A DNA stretch of 64,000 nucleotides from Channa striata (GCA_033026295.1 CM065189.1:11599203-11663202), one strand, 5' to 3'; shown: positions 1-13,800, counted from the first letter of the stretch. Made by a program: numbers and translations. The notes: generated by a model from the sequence alone, not told the origin.

Positions 1-453
1 TCTGACAGTCGTAACATAAAAACTGAGAAGTTATTAACCATGTAAAAGTAGAATTTATGCCAGAGCTGCTGTATTGGATTGCATTAGATTCTACAGGCGT
101 ACCTGATAAAGTTGCCATGAATATATAAATACTGTACCATACACTGATGTGCTCTGGGCACGGATAGTGGATATTCCATATCTCTTTTTAACTAATAATT
201 GATGGATATATTTCTAATGCAGCATATTCTAGAAAATTACAAATTACTCCCCTAACCATTTGTTTTTTAACTACAGCCTCAGTAGGCTACTGTAACATTA
301 ACTCAACAGGACAATGTTCTAGCCCACCTTCACTTCCTGAAGTAGAATAAATTCAGGATGTTTGAGGAAAGTTGGGTACAACAACCTGTTCAAAGGGCCC
401 TGCAGTGTGTTGAAGATCATAAATGTACTGTATCTAATCTGTCTTGTGTGCAG

Positions 454-1009
454 GTGTCTGATCATGGTATACTGGTGATGGAGCTGAGCAGTGGACTCAC
501 CTTTCCTGCCACAGAGTATTTGAGCCACTTCATACACACTCAGGCTCTGCAGGGTGAGCGTTTGCATACTGGACAATGCGTAGAGGATACATAAATGAAA
601 CAGTAATGTGTGGTTATCTCAGCTCTTTTTCACCACCTCCCCCTTAATGTCTCTCCCACCCCACAGTGTCTCCTCCGAGGTCAGTGGTGTTGGACTGCCA
701 CCATGTCAGCATCATAGATTTTACTGTCATCAGCGAGCTCAAGGACCTGCTGAGGCAGTTCAAATTACGGAACGTGCAACTTGTCCTTTTCAGGTTGCAG
801 GTATGACAATGTTTTGTTTTGGGCTAAAATTAATTTCTAATTCCAACACAACTACAAATATGTTTTTCCTTTTTCTTCACCTTTCTGGCACATTCCTGTA
901 GCCCAATGTTCTGGAGGTACTCCTAGCTGCTGATCTTCAGGGTGTCAGGTATACAGACAGCTTGGATGATGTTCTGCAGATGGAGTCAGAGAGCCTGCTT
1001 GATAATTGA
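454..1009 (+). CDS. slc26a11: SLC26A11-like anion transporter, last three exons (STAS domain, partial gene)
   Basis: Three exons join in frame: 454-553, 667-800 and 902-1009 (TGA 1007-1009), each with AG acceptor and, for the first two, GT donor (GTGAGC, GTATGA). The 113 or so residues read as the cytoplasmic C-terminal STAS domain of an SLC26 anion exchanger. Recognisable parts are a strand-loop with ASGLTFP-like SSGLTFPATEYL, the core VVLDCHHVSIIDFTVISEL, and the final helix region VLEVLLAADLQGVRY. The pattern is closest, from memory, to SLC26A11 (sodium-independent sulfate/chloride transporter) rather than other SLC26 members. The transmembrane part lies upstream of the window. The tail is shorter than I recall for the mammalian protein. 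Assignment to SLC26 is strong; to A11, good but not tested by alignment. Confidence 0.82.
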
Positions 1010-1400
1010 CACAAAAAAAAAACTGTCCAGTCACAACCTGGTTGCTTGACTGAGGCAGTAAAGCAACACTCCTCAGTGACATTCCTGTCTTGCACTAAAA
1101 TGCAAGAGACCAAGTGATTTTCTTGTTGCATTTAACATTGTATCTGCTCAATTATTTGCAGATTTCCCCTGACAACAACACTACATTACCATTGCACAAA
1201 AATACCGGACTATACGTCAGATATTTTATTTAACTGCATTTTTAATGCTTTCAATTGGAGTTTTTTTGTATTTTGTATTTATACTGGGTATATATTTTTA
1301 CAGAAATGTTTCTGTTATATTTTAGAAAAAAACGGTGAATCTGAGTTGTTAGAGACCAAATCTAAATTCAGGGTGCATTAATAATAAACCCAGCAAAGCT
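1010..1400 (+). terminator. 3' UTR and poly(A) signal of the SLC26A11-like gene
   Basis: AT-rich sequence follows the stop codon. A canonical AATAAA lies at 1383-1388, about 375 bases after the stop, and is the likely cleavage signal. No other coding potential is seen. Confidence 0.5.
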
Positions 1401-1704
1401 CAACTGACAATGTGCACCTATTTATCAGTGAAGAATTGCTAATATTAGAAAAGGTCTGATGTAGTTTACAGGTCAACAAAGTCATTGGGGTCAAGGGCAA
1501 GGTTCAAATATCCAACCCTGAGACATGAGTTGCTGTCATGTATCTTAAAATGTGCTTGTAAACTCTAATTTAGCTAAATTTTTCCCCATAATCCATCATC
1601 GGGATTGCATAGTTGTATGTCTGTTTAAAAATTGTGTCCCAACACATTTCCCCTTAGATTTTACAAAAACTGTCCCTTTATTTTAGTTATTAATAAAATG
1701 CATG

Positions 1705-1785
1705 TCATCATTTACATTTACATTTAGTCCTTCGTCAGATGGTTTTATCCAAAGCGACTTACAGAGTCATTTGTTAAACACATAT
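1705..1785. repeat. Teleost interspersed repeat fragment
   Basis: The stretch with TTTACATTTACATTTAGT followed by TTTATCCAAAGCGACTTACA matches a short sequence that recurs in many fish genomes. I know it as a common repeat motif but not its exact class. Confidence 0.5.
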
Positions 1786-4500
1786 GTGACCCAAACCGGG
1801 GAAGGGTTTTAAACACACCTGACCTGAGAGTGTGTAGGAATATATACAGCGACGCTTGTCAGGGACGTACCTGAAAGCCTTCATTGGTACAGTGAGAGGT
1901 TTAGCAGCGATGTGTGTCTCCGACCCCAATGATATGCAAATAGTCGCTTGCTTCAGGTGTCGGAATGACCTTCAGCCAGAAGTTCAAGAGATTCTGGAAA
2001 GACATCATATAACTCAGCAGCAGTATGTGTAGTTGGGGCATTGACTGGCCCAGGAGCTGAGAAAAACCTTGTATGGCTACATTGGGGGCTGGGAGTCCTG
2101 CAGAAGGATTGGGCCGAAGGTAAGCTGACCTCTTGTTAGCCCAAGTACAGTCCACAATGACAACATTAAGTTGATGTGCCCCGGAAGTCGTTAGTAGGTC
2201 AGAGAAGGGCCAGTAAACCTCTAACACTGTATCTCTAAGTCTGAGGCTGGCCATTCTATGGGAGAAACTTATTTCAGGTGCTTTTATTTGCTGTTTGAAT
2301 ATAAGTAACCATCCAAAACACAGTCCAGACCTGCAGGTATCTTTGCATCTGTTGGTGAAATAAGTGAGGGACCTTCTGCTGTTTCCTCATTACTGTAATG
2401 AACTAAAAACCAGCAAATTGTTTTAAGCAAGATGTATTTTATTTTCCTGTTAAAACTGTCACAGTGTGGGCTCTATTTAATATTTCTAATAAAAAGATGG
2501 AATAACACTGCTGTCTGTATGTATCTTATGCATTATTCAAAGGCCTCTTAAAGTCATAGATGTCATGTCAGTGTTTGTGAATCAGGCCCTTCGATATTTC
2601 GATCAAATACTTTCTTAAATATAAGGTATGAATCAGATACAAATTTAATCAGCATTTAGTTTTTTTTCTGCTGTCCATCTCATTTTCTAGCTTTATCGTG
2701 CCCTGTGATTAGCGTTTATACTTCGCTATAACGGTGTAGTATTTCTTGTAAATCAACAAACTACAGATAAAACCTTAAATGCTTAGATATTTTAACTTTT
2801 AATACAAAAGTTCACAAGACAAATTCATTTATTTATTTAAAATTTTAATCCAGTAACAGGAATAAAACATGATTGATTTCTATGACCCTGATATCAGTGG
2901 AAAAGCTTTTAACACAGGTCACCCACAGTTCCCCTATTTTAAGGGTTAGAGTTAGATGTGAGTTTGTCTGCCTAACCAAACTTATTACTTATTGCCAAGC
3001 GGAGGAGTTAACCATTAACTTCTGCACGACATCTCAGTAAATGTTAACAAATGTAACGCAGTGTGTAACAGCAGTGAAATATAACAAAACACATTTACCC
3101 GGCTACTGTAAAATACAATGTTTTTGTACTTGAGTAATTTTGTTTTACGTTAGTTTAAAAAGATTTTCGGCAGCTTCAGTATTTTGAATAAACTCACTAG
3201 TACCTATCGTTCCATTACGAAACTTCAAAAGTGTTAATGTTACAATTAGCTTAATTTAATCATCTCCATTATTAAAGTACTTCTAGTACTGAATTGCAAG
3301 ACTTTAACACATTAAAGAGCAATTTACATTACAGAGGAAAAACTAACCTCTTGGTCATGGATTGATGTCAGACTCACAGCTGCAGCCTAACTATCCTGTT
3401 ATAGTCCTTTATTTACCCATTGCTGATAAAATAGATAAGATGTTGGTTGGTGTTGAATTGTTGGCTCTATATTTTTGAGGTCTGCTCACTCCCATCACCA
3501 CACACGGTCAGACTGACAAGAAACCGTGACTATGAGGTTAGTTGTTTCTGAAATGTAAAATGCTCTGTAACAAGCATATGTCTTGTAACTTGTTTTTTTA
3601 CCTAAGTAAAATACAGACTTATTGTTATTAAAATAAATATCAAATACCTTAAGGAAAGTACTGATTTTGCAGACTGCATAAAATGCATTGATCTAGAGTG
3701 GGGTAATGGAGTAATGCAGTAGAAGCATTAACTAACAAAGAAAAAGTCCGGCATTCATAACTTTCAATACATGACTTTTTAAAAAGAGACACTGCAAAAT
3801 GTATTTTCTATATCTGCAAAACAACCTTTGCGCTACTAGGACATGGTTTGACGCAATTACAACAATGTACATTCAACAGCCGTACAAAGTGTGCAAAATT
3901 ACTTAATCTTATGTAAAAATTTAACAATGAAAAAGAATTTATTCCATGCATGGACTTTTTCACTAATAGAGAGCTATGTAAAAATTTAGGAAGGAAAGAA
4001 AAGATGAGATGAAACACCCAAAAGTAAAATAAAGATTACTAAAATGTTATATTCATGTACAGAAAACAGTCCTAATTTGCCGTATTATAAACCTAGCCCA
4101 TTACTGAAATATAGCACCTGTTTATACTCTATTTCATTAACTCCCATCTAAGATTACAACTTTTCCCACCATCCACCCTAGCTGCATAAAGACTTTGGCA
4201 ATGACCCATGCGTGTGAATGGACCATAACTGGGAACAGGACAATACAGCCCTGCATAGGGGTGGGACCTTTGACTTGGGCCTATCAAGTTGATGGAAGCT
4301 TGTACATTTAGTTTTTGATGGAAAGTACCAGAAAAACTGGTAGGACATGTCACGTAAGCCTTAGCTACAGGCCATGAGCTGATCACGCCATCTGATTCCA
4401 AACGATTTGCCCAGTAACAGACAATGGTCTCATGTAACATGGCTCATTTGGACAGTCAGGAAATGTTGATTAAGTAGAGGCTGATGGAGGTTGTCCTGCA
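1786..4500. other. Intergenic region, no supported gene
   Basis: AT-rich sequence between the SLC26A11-like gene and gene A. A 117-codon open frame on the minus strand (1901-2254) has even amino-acid use but no recognised domain and no splice context. Around 3040-3150 there is a short run of a fish repeat containing TACTTGAGTAA. A 103-codon minus-strand frame at 4129-4440 lies in the presumed promoter of gene A and resembles nothing I know. Confidence 0.4.
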
Positions 4501-4507
4501 AAAGAGT

Positions 4508-4514
4508 ATAAAAC
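4508..4514 (+). promoter_or_regulatory. Putative TATA box of gene A
   Basis: TATAAAA in a local GAGTATAAAACCC context, 219 bases upstream of the proposed start codon. Transcription would start near 4538. A ten-codon upstream frame (ATG 4554, stop 4581-4583) would lie in the 5' leader. Sequence match only. Confidence 0.4.
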
Positions 4515-4732
4515 CCAGAAGTTTTTGCTAGTCAACAGGAATCTTCAATTGCATGGAGACACTCCGTCCGTCTGCAGCATAAATCTTAACACCACCAGAA
4601 GTGTATTAAGAGCAGTAGAAGACATCCCAACACTGGCCTGACTAGGAAATGCAGCCTAGTTCAGTTGTAGGTGACACTCAAGTGCAGTGAAGGCAACAAA
4701 GGACAAAAGTGACCATCATTACCGTCCACACC

Positions 4733-4814
4733 ATGCAGCAACTAAAGACTCTTCCAACAACCAATTTTTATGTTTTTTACCTTTTTACCTTTTTCTTCCA
4801 GCATCACGGAGGTT
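4733..4814 (+). CDS. Gene A exon 1, putative signal peptide
   Basis: ATG 4733 has A at -3. It opens a 27-codon stretch whose core FYVFYLFTFFF is strongly hydrophobic, ending at a consensus donor GTGAGT (4815). The exon ends in phase 1, as the first SRCR exon requires. Caution: the T-rich core (TTTTTACCTTTTTCTTCCAG) also looks like a splice acceptor tract, so the true first coding exon could lie elsewhere. Confidence 0.42.
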
Positions 4815-7800
4815 GTGAGTAGAGTGACTATCAAGATAAAGATATCTGATTGATTATATTTCTCAACCCATAATTTAAAAAACAGCTACTTTTTTAATGC
4901 TAGCTTTCATATTTGCTAAATAAAGTACATCTGCAGTTTAGGTAGCAGTTTCCTTGTCTGAATTATTAAGATTAAATTGATTTTTTAAAAGTGTTTGTAG
5001 ATTTAGCTCATTCATGTAAAAAAAATACACTGTGTGACTAAGCTGGGCTCACTAAAGGCCATTGTCAATTAATGTAGAAGTTTAAATAAAATTCCCTAAG
5101 CTGCAAAAGTAGACATACAGCCTAAAACATTCCTACAACAAGAACAACTGTTACAGTAGATGGAAGGTACAAGGCCTTTCCAGGTACTAAAAAAATGTAA
5201 GTATGAGAAACATTGGAATGAAGCTAAAGAACAGCTGGATGGTTCTTTCACCTACCCGTGTTTAGCTGAGCCAGGCTAATATTCCATTTTACTGTCAGGG
5301 CTGACCTGGAGACTTGTACTATAGTGCCAGAGTAGCATGGCTTAGTAACACTAGATAGTCCTGTCAGTTTTCAAAGATATTGTCTCACCAAACATTGTCT
5401 GTTAGATGTGTTCGTGTCAGCTGCTTCACCGGTCAGGCTGGTCAACTCGGAGAACCACTGCTCTGGTAGAGTGGAGGTCTACAATAGTGGACAGTGGGGG
5501 ACAGTGTGCGACGATATCTGGGACCTGAACGATGCCAACGTGGTGTGCAGACAGCTTGGCTGCGGCAGGGCTCGTTCAGCACTTCCTAATGCAGCTTTTG
5601 GACCAGGCAGCGGACCTATCTGGTTGGATGATGTGGTTTGTTCAGGAAACGAATCCTCGATAACAGACTGCAGACATCTTGGGTTTGGAGTCCACAACTG
5701 TGGTCACCATGAAGATGCCAGTGTTATTTGTGAAGGTAAAGTTGTACTGTATCTTGAAGATTCATTATACAAAGTTCAAAGACCTTTATTATTGCCAGTG
5801 AGAGGTTGCCTTTGATTATTAAAATTCTGCTCTGCTCAAAAAGGATAAAGAAAATATGATAAATATTTGATGTCTGTCAATAAAGGTCAAAATAAACGTA
5901 AAGATGAATAACACGAACTACATAACAAAACAAAAGTGATATGAATAATCAGTAAAAATTTACTTACATCAAAAACAAACAGTGTTTAACCTCAGTAGTG
6001 ATGGTTTCATTTTAGTGTGAAGTGGTCTTAGGTGTTTACACAGACTTTTCTTTCAGTTCTTGCAGGACTCAACAGCACAGTTTTACCAACCACATCTGCT
6101 CCAAGAACTCAGAACATCACCACCTCCAGCATCACTCCCACATCGACAGTGCACAGCAGTACAGCAGCTGCTTTACTGGTCAGGCTGGTCAACTCAGACA
6201 ACCGCTGCTCAGGCAGAGTGGAGGTCTACAATGGTGGACAGTGGGGGACAGTGTGTGATGATTTCTGGGACCTGAACGATGCCAACGTGGTGTGCAGACA
6301 GCTGGGCTGCGGCAGGGCTCGTTCAGCACTTTCAAATGCAGCTTTTGGACAAGGCAGCGGACCTATCTGGTTGGATGATGTCATTTGTTCAGGAAACGAA
6401 TCCTCGATAACAGACTGCAGACATCTTGGGTTTGGAGTCCACAACTGTGGTCACTTCGAAGATGCCAGTGTTATTTGTGAAGGTAAAGTTGTACTGTATC
6501 TTAAAGATTCATTATTAAAAATTAAAAGACCTTTATTATTGCCAGTGTGAAGTTGCCCTTGGTTGTTACAATTCTGCTCTGCTCAAAAAGAAAAGGATTA
6601 AAAAAAAGTTAAACCAACACAAATACGAAAAAAAAATCTTGATATCTGTCAATAAAGGTCAAAATAGACTTAAAGATGAATAACAGTAACTGCACAAAAA
6701 ACAGCAGTAAAATGCTTAATCAGTAGTGACCAGTGATGCCCAAAAGTTGGATGTGAGGATTTGACCACGATAAAAATCAATATCAGTAGTGTTCTCAATA
6801 TGTTTTAATAACACTCACAGGTCAAATGTACAATTAAAGTTTATGTTGTTTGAAGAAAGCAAATGGAGGTTGGTGTCCAATAATAATTTACTTATATCAA
6901 AAAGACTGTTTATCCTCAGTAGTCATGGTTGTACTTCAGGGCAAAGTGGTCGTGAGCGTTTACACAGACTTTTCTTTCAGTTCAGTCAGGACCCAACAGC
7001 ACAATTTTACCAACCACATCTGATCCAAGACCTCGCGCCACCACCACTACCACTACCACCCCCATCACTCCCACTACCACCCCCACCACTACCACTACCA
7101 CCCCCACCACTACCACGTCATCAGTCCACAGCAGTACAGCAGCTGCTTCACCGGTCAGGCTGGTCAACTCAGACAACCGCTGCTCAGGCAGAGTGGAGGT
7201 CTACAATGGTGGACAGTGGGGGACAGTGTGTGATGATGCCTGGGACTTGAACGATGCCAACGTGGTGTGCAGACAGCTGGGCTGCGGCAGTGCTCGGTCA
7301 GCACTTTCAAATGCAGCTTTTGGACAAGGCAGCGGACCTATCTGGTTGGATGATGTGGTTTGTTCAGGAAACGAATTATCAGTAACAGACTGCAGACATC
7401 GAGGGTTTGGGGTCCACGACTGTGGTCACTATGAAGATGCCAGTGTTATTTGTGAAGGTAAATGTTTACTGTATATTTGAGAATTATCATTCAAAATACA
7501 AAGAACTTTTTCATTGCCACTGGAAAAATGCTTTTGCTTATTCCAATTCTCCTCTGCTAAAATAAAAAAACAGAGAAAATTAAAACCAACGCAAATAAGA
7601 AAAAACTATTTTGACATTAGTTAATAACCATTTTAGTACATTTAAAGATGAATAACAGTAACTGCACAATAAACAGCAGTAAAATGCTTAATCAGTAGTG
7701 ACCATAGTGATGCCCAAAGTTGGATGTGAGGATTTGACCATGCTAAAAATATGAAGTTAAGGGTGCAATTACCAGCAACGGAAAAAGTGCAGTTATTATA

Positions 7801-10800
7801 TGATATAGAGGAAAACATGATCAATTCAATATCAGTGTGTTGCACATTGATAACGATTTAAAACAATTTTGGAGTGTCAGGATAGGCAGAAAACACGATG
7901 GACCAGATTTTAAGCCAGTTTCAGTCAGAGTTGCCCTCCCCTGTATCCATTTTAATTATGCTTTGAATGTTATGGCTGGCATTTAACTGTATTAGTAGTG
8001 TTCTCAATATGTTTTAACAACACTCACAGGTCAAATGTACAATAAAAGTTTATGTTGTTTGAAGAAAGCAAATGGAAATTGGTATCCAAATATAATTTAC
8101 TTATAACAAAAAAATGTCTAGCATTTATACAGACTTTTCTTTCAGTTCAGTCAGGACCCAACAGCACAGTTTTACCAACCACATCTGATCCAAGACCTCG
8201 CGCCACCACCACTACCACTACCACCCCCACCACTACCACTACCACCCCCACCACTACCACTACCACCCCCACCACTACCACTACCACCCCCACCACTACC
8301 ACTACCACCCCCACCACTACCACGTCATCAGTGCACAGCAGTACAGCAGCTGCTTCACCGGTCAGGCTGGTCAACTCAGACAACCGCTGCTCAGGCAGAG
8401 TGGAGGTCTACAATGATGGACAGTGGGGGACAGTCTGTGATGATGCCTGGGACTTGAACGATGCCAACGTGGTGTGCAGACAGCTGGGCTGCGGCAGGGC
8501 TCGTTCAGCACTTTCAAATGCAGCTTTTGGACAAGGCAGCGGACCTATCTGGTTGGATGATGTCGTTTGTTCAGGAAACGAATCATCAGTAACAGACTGC
8601 AGACATCGAGGGTTTGGGGTCCACGACTGTGGTCACAATGAAGATGCCAGTGTTGTTTGTGAATGTAAGTTTTTGAAATGTTGTGTTATGCAGTGCAGAA
8701 GAAAGTATTCTTACTTGCTTAACTTTCTGTTATGTTACGGCCTTATTCCAAAATGGATTAAATTTATTATTTCCATCAAAAGTTCACAAACAGAACATGT
8801 TAATGACAATGGGAAAGAAGTTTGTTTGAAATTACTATGATACAAGCTTGGGCAGGTCGAATGCAGAGCGTTGGTACAAGGCCATTTTGACAGCTTTTGC
8901 CGTGACACTCAAAATTGAGCTCTGGTGCATCTAGTTTGCACTGCTCTTAATTGAGAGGTTTCTAAAACTTGATTGGACATCCACTTGTGGGAAATTCAGT
9001 TGATAGGACATGATTAGGAAAGGCATATACCCACAGACCTGTCTATGTAAGGTCTCACTATTAACGGAGCATATCAGAGCACAAGACAAGCCATGAAGTC
9101 TAAGGAATTGTCTGTAGACCTCAGAGACAGGATTATGTGAGGGTACAGAACATGGGAGGGATACAGAAAAATATCTGCATCATCACAAATTCTCTGGTCT
9201 GATGAAAAGAACTGCCAAAAAGAACTCTTTGGCCTTAATGCCAAGTGGGCGGCTGTAGCTCAGTTGTCTTGATGAAAACCTGTTCCAGAACATGATTACT
9301 TACTGGATGCACTGTATGTTTGACACATTATTGCATCATGAGGTTAAGATTTATGTATATTTTTATCTTGAGCTCATCTTTTTTTCGTTTCTTTTTTTTC
9401 TTTATCTTTTCTCACACATTTTTAGTTCAGCATCCACTCCAGGCTTTTCAGCTGGTTTGTGGCCGGGACAAACTCCAAGTCGGGCTGGATTTGTCCACAT
9501 TACAATCATTAGGCTTGAATGCATTGTCTGGAAACCTGGCAGCCCACAACTGCTCCTGGGTCAGACAACATGATGATGTAGTTTGGTATGAAGTGGAGGC
9601 ACTGGCAGGTGTCTGTGGAAACACACTGAGGGTAAGCCTAGTTTGATGCTTTTTATTTTAATTTAAACCTGAAAACCAGCATTTTTGTAAAAGGATCTTT
9701 ATCCTGCCATGTGATGTAAAAGATTCATGGGCATAGCTAAACAAACTGGGGCCCCAACAGTTCCAGTAACGCATACTGCACAATGTAATCTGATTTTCAG
9801 AGTCCTTGAAAGTTAGAGACACAAGGGTTCCATGTTGTTAGTTCCTTTTCTTGATTGAGCCTATCACTGGGAACCAGGAGGTACTCCATCAGGCATTCAG
9901 CACCAATGTTGGAAAATATCTTGCCTTCATGAAGTTTAAAATAGGATGGTCTTGAACTGATCAATACTTCTTACATTCTCCTTCCTGGAAGACTAGACAC
10001 CTTCTTCATTGTTTGGCTGCGTTTCTCCACTCTTCAGAACACCTTAAGGATTATGTACAGTCATTGCAGGAGCCCAGGGCACCTATTGTACACTTTGAGA
10101 TAAGGTCTCAAGGTCTTAAAGACCATGTCTTGGAACAGTCTGTATTTCTTTTAAGGTGGTCTTCTTGTTGAACATAAGTAGGTTCTGGTGGTGATATCAA
10201 AGTCTGTCCTAGTATTGGTCCCTCCCTTGAATGTTGCAAGTTTATTTCACGTTATGCGACTTTTGCCCACACAGTTCACTGGTAAAAATGAAGGCACTTT
10301 CCACATATGCTTCTCGCTTGACTCTTGGCTCACCTTCTGCCCTTTGTCTTTACTACTGTGCCTTGCTGTTGAGCATCTCAGAGAGAGCTGCCAAGGGGCC
10401 TTTCTCTCCTCCTTTTGTGATCAGTATGTAAGCTGAAGACAAAAGGTATAGCAATGGACTGGACAGACACCACCATCTTGGTAGTTAAAATAAAAATGGA
10501 TGAGAGAACCATAAAAGGTAGAAGATTCGCAAGCAACTGGTAAGGAGATAAATGAGAAAACAAAAGCTAAAATATATTTTTTTAACTAAATATTACAGTA
10601 GCAATACTGGTAAGTAAACAAAAGTTTTTATAATTAGTAAGAAAATACATACAACACTAAGAAATTAGGAATTAATACTATGGGAGGTGAAGAAGTGACA
10701 CAAATTCATACAAGGTGGTGGCTGATGATGTGGGAGGGGAAGGTGAGCAACAGGCATTCAGGGTTGGATTCCAATAGGTAACATCAACTGAGGTGATTGT

Positions 10801-13800
10801 GGGTCTGAGAATAGGGACAGGGAGCAGGTAATAACTAAACTAACTGTAAAAATAGTAATGGGTCATGAACCAGAATTGCGTAGAGGAGCAAGTAGAAGGT
10901 CTGTGATGCTGGTGAGGTGAAGAAGAGAATGGGGATCAAGAAATGCCAATGATAAGAAAGAGGGGCACACGGTCAGTGGTAGAGAGTCAGGAATGGGGAG
11001 ATGGGATCTGTGGGATGGCAAAGATCTGACAGGTGACACAGGCAAAACCAGCATCCGACAGATGAGGAACAGACCAGGCGGTGATCAACAGACGAGGAAG
11101 GTATCAGGTAGAAGACAGCAGATGAACACAGGTTTGGGACATTTCAGATGATGTATGCAGGAGACGGGAAGTTGGTCAGGACAGGTCTACTGTGCAGTCT
11201 TTTGAGTTCCTGGGTGGCAAATTCTTGTTTCTTCCTGATATCACCAAATTGAGGTTTTTGTCCCCCACTAATTCCTAAATTCAAACTTATTAGATGCAGT
11301 GCTGAAGGCGTTGAGCTTCATATCTGTGTCACTTCAATCTATGGCTTTAAGGTTTTTATAAGTTTAACCTTTGGTAATTGCTTGCATATTTGTATTGTAC
11401 AAATCATTTAACTATGTCTGATAATTTATTTATTCTTTTTTTCAGACCAACGGCACACATGCCATCTACTCCAACAGTTTATTTATCTATCCAATTAGCA
11501 ACGAATCCTTCACCATTCCGCTGAATATTCCCTTCTCCTGTGCTTATCCTCTCAACACAGACACTAGCCTGAATGTGGCTATTAGACCGCTGCTATCGTA
11601 AGTAGCTTTTTGTTGACTGACCATGGAAACACTCGTTACTTAATACTACTCAAGACATTCCGATGTAATAACAGTTTTATTATCATGCCATCAAATTACT
11701 TGTGTGAGATTTTGATATCCTCTGCACAGACATGTTGTGAGAACTACACCATTTCAGAGATGACTTGTCTTGCCACATTGCACTTTCAGATGTGAAAATA
11801 AAAAACACAACTATGTTGGGAATTAGTTCATGTAATTGTTATTTAGTCTGTAGACAGTATGGAGAACATTAAAACAAGCTTTCTTTTAATGTAGAAACAC
11901 ATTTGAATTGTCCAGTTTTAAACGTGAGGTGTTTTGGAGAGTCTGTTATCCAGAAAATTCAGAAGTATTTACAATAATTACAATAAATATTTACAATAAA
12001 GTACGTCCAGTTTATGCTGGTTTAAACAACACAGCATAGTCTGCCAAAACCTCAGAAGTCTCTGTAAGAATAATACTGCTATCCTTCAAATTCATTTTGT
12101 TCCTTATTCATTTACACTCAGTACTGCAGAATGACAAAGTGGAAACATAATCTTAGAAATCTCTGTAAATTTATTAAAAAGGAAAATCTAAAAAAGTCAC
12201 ATTGGCCTAAGTATTCAGACCCTTTGCAACAACATTTAGCTCATGTGCCTCCCATTTCTTTTTATTGTTACTGAGATTTTTCTACACATTTACTGGAGTC
12301 CATCTGTGGTAAATTAAAATGACTGGACTTGATTTAGAAAGGCACACACCTCTTTCTGGAAGGCCTTGCAGCTAACAATGTGTACCATATCCGAACAAAA
12401 GCCATGAGGTCAAAGGAACTTCATGCAGAGCTCAGAGACAGGATTATTGCAAGGTACAGAAAGAAACTTTCTGCTGCACTGCAGGTTTCCAGGAGCGCAG
12501 TGGCCTCCATAATTCTCAAAAGTTTGGGCACAACCAGGACTGTTCCAAGAGGTGGTCGCCTGGCCAAACTGAGGAATTTTGTGGACATGGAACAAAGTTC
12601 CAGAAGAACAACCATCAGCGCAGCACCTCCACTGATCTGGGCTTTATGGCAGAGTGGCTGAACGTCATACCCCAAAACACTTGAGGCTGTAATTGCTGCC
12701 AAAGGTGCTTCAACAAAGTATTGAGCCTACGATCTAAATATTTAGGCCAATACAGTATGATATTTAAATGTTTTTCTTTAAATTTAGACACATTTTTAAA
12801 ATTCTGTTTTCACTTGTTATTATGGGGCACTGAGTGTAGATTAATGAAAAAAACAAGAATTTAAAAGACTGTAGGACCAGGCTGCAACATAACAGCAACT
12901 TTCTGAATGCACTGCACCTAAATAACAAGAGTCTTACCAATAGTTCGAAGAAAAAGGAAAAACTTCTTGTTTGTTTTAATAAAAACATGCCACTTTCTTT
13001 ACAGGCTGGAAGGTGGATTGTCAGGTTCAGGCACCAAACCCACTGCCTCCATGTCCCTCTTCCGTAACTCCAACTTTCTGGAGGTTTATCCAGCAGGTGA
13101 GGTCACCCTTCCAGTGGGTGCACCTCTGTACGTGGGGGTTTCTGTGGAAGAGAGAGATTCAAGCTTTGCAGTTGTTTTGGAGGACTGCTACACAACTCAC
13201 TCATCAAACCCTAATGATCCCATTCGGAACTTTCTCATCCAAAACAAGTAAGTTCTCCTGAGCTGCAGCACGTTTTATGGGAAAAGTTCAGTCTACTGTG
13301 ATGTATAACGGCCCTGATGTAATGCTTTCTTTGCTTTGCCAGGTGCCCCACTGACCGTCAACAGGTTTTTGTGGTTGAGAATGGCTCATCCCTCAAGGCT
13401 CGTTTCACTGCCCTGTTTTTCCTGTTCAGTAATGAATATCAAGCCATTTATCTTCACTGCAGCCTGAGTCTGTGTGACGAGAGGAGTTCGTCCTGTGTTC
13501 CAGTAAGTCACACATTTCACTGCATCAATCTTTGTTATCAGTCCATATTCAGAGCTTCCTAAAAACTGGTTTTAATGGTATCTCTTATTTTTTCCCACCC
13601 TCTTCCACCTTGTAGTCTTGCAGAAGTAGGAGAAATCGCTCTGCGCCCAAGTCTGCTCCTCTGAAGCCCATCACCATTGGACCAATCACTTGTGAGTATC
13701 AATAATAAACTTGTGTTAGGACTGATGACTAAGCACAATAATCTATGTACAATTAATAACCAAGTTTGTTTTTTGTCTTCTTTAGGGGACAAGGCACCTA

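Noticed and set aside
4129..4440. 103-codon minus-strand frame upstream of gene A
   Set aside because: No recognisable domain and no splice sites; it overlaps the presumed promoter region of gene A. Chance is likely.
5479..5697. Minus-strand 72-codon frames opposite SRCR exons (also at 6226, 19317, 19840, 20363, 23383, 25348 and 27351)
   Set aside because: Shadows of the SRCR coding strand; they recur wherever the exon recurs and have no splice or start context.
5408..5815. Reading SRCR exons as single-exon proteins starting at GTG and running into the intron
   Set aside because: Consensus acceptors and GTAAAG/GTAAAT donors with phase 1-1 show they are internal exons.
8147..8383. Minus-strand frame with long Val/Gly runs (also at 6982-7176, 29042-29236 and 30941-31135)
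   Set aside because: It is the antisense of the Thr/Pro-coding repeat in SRCR linker exons; the plus strand explains it fully.
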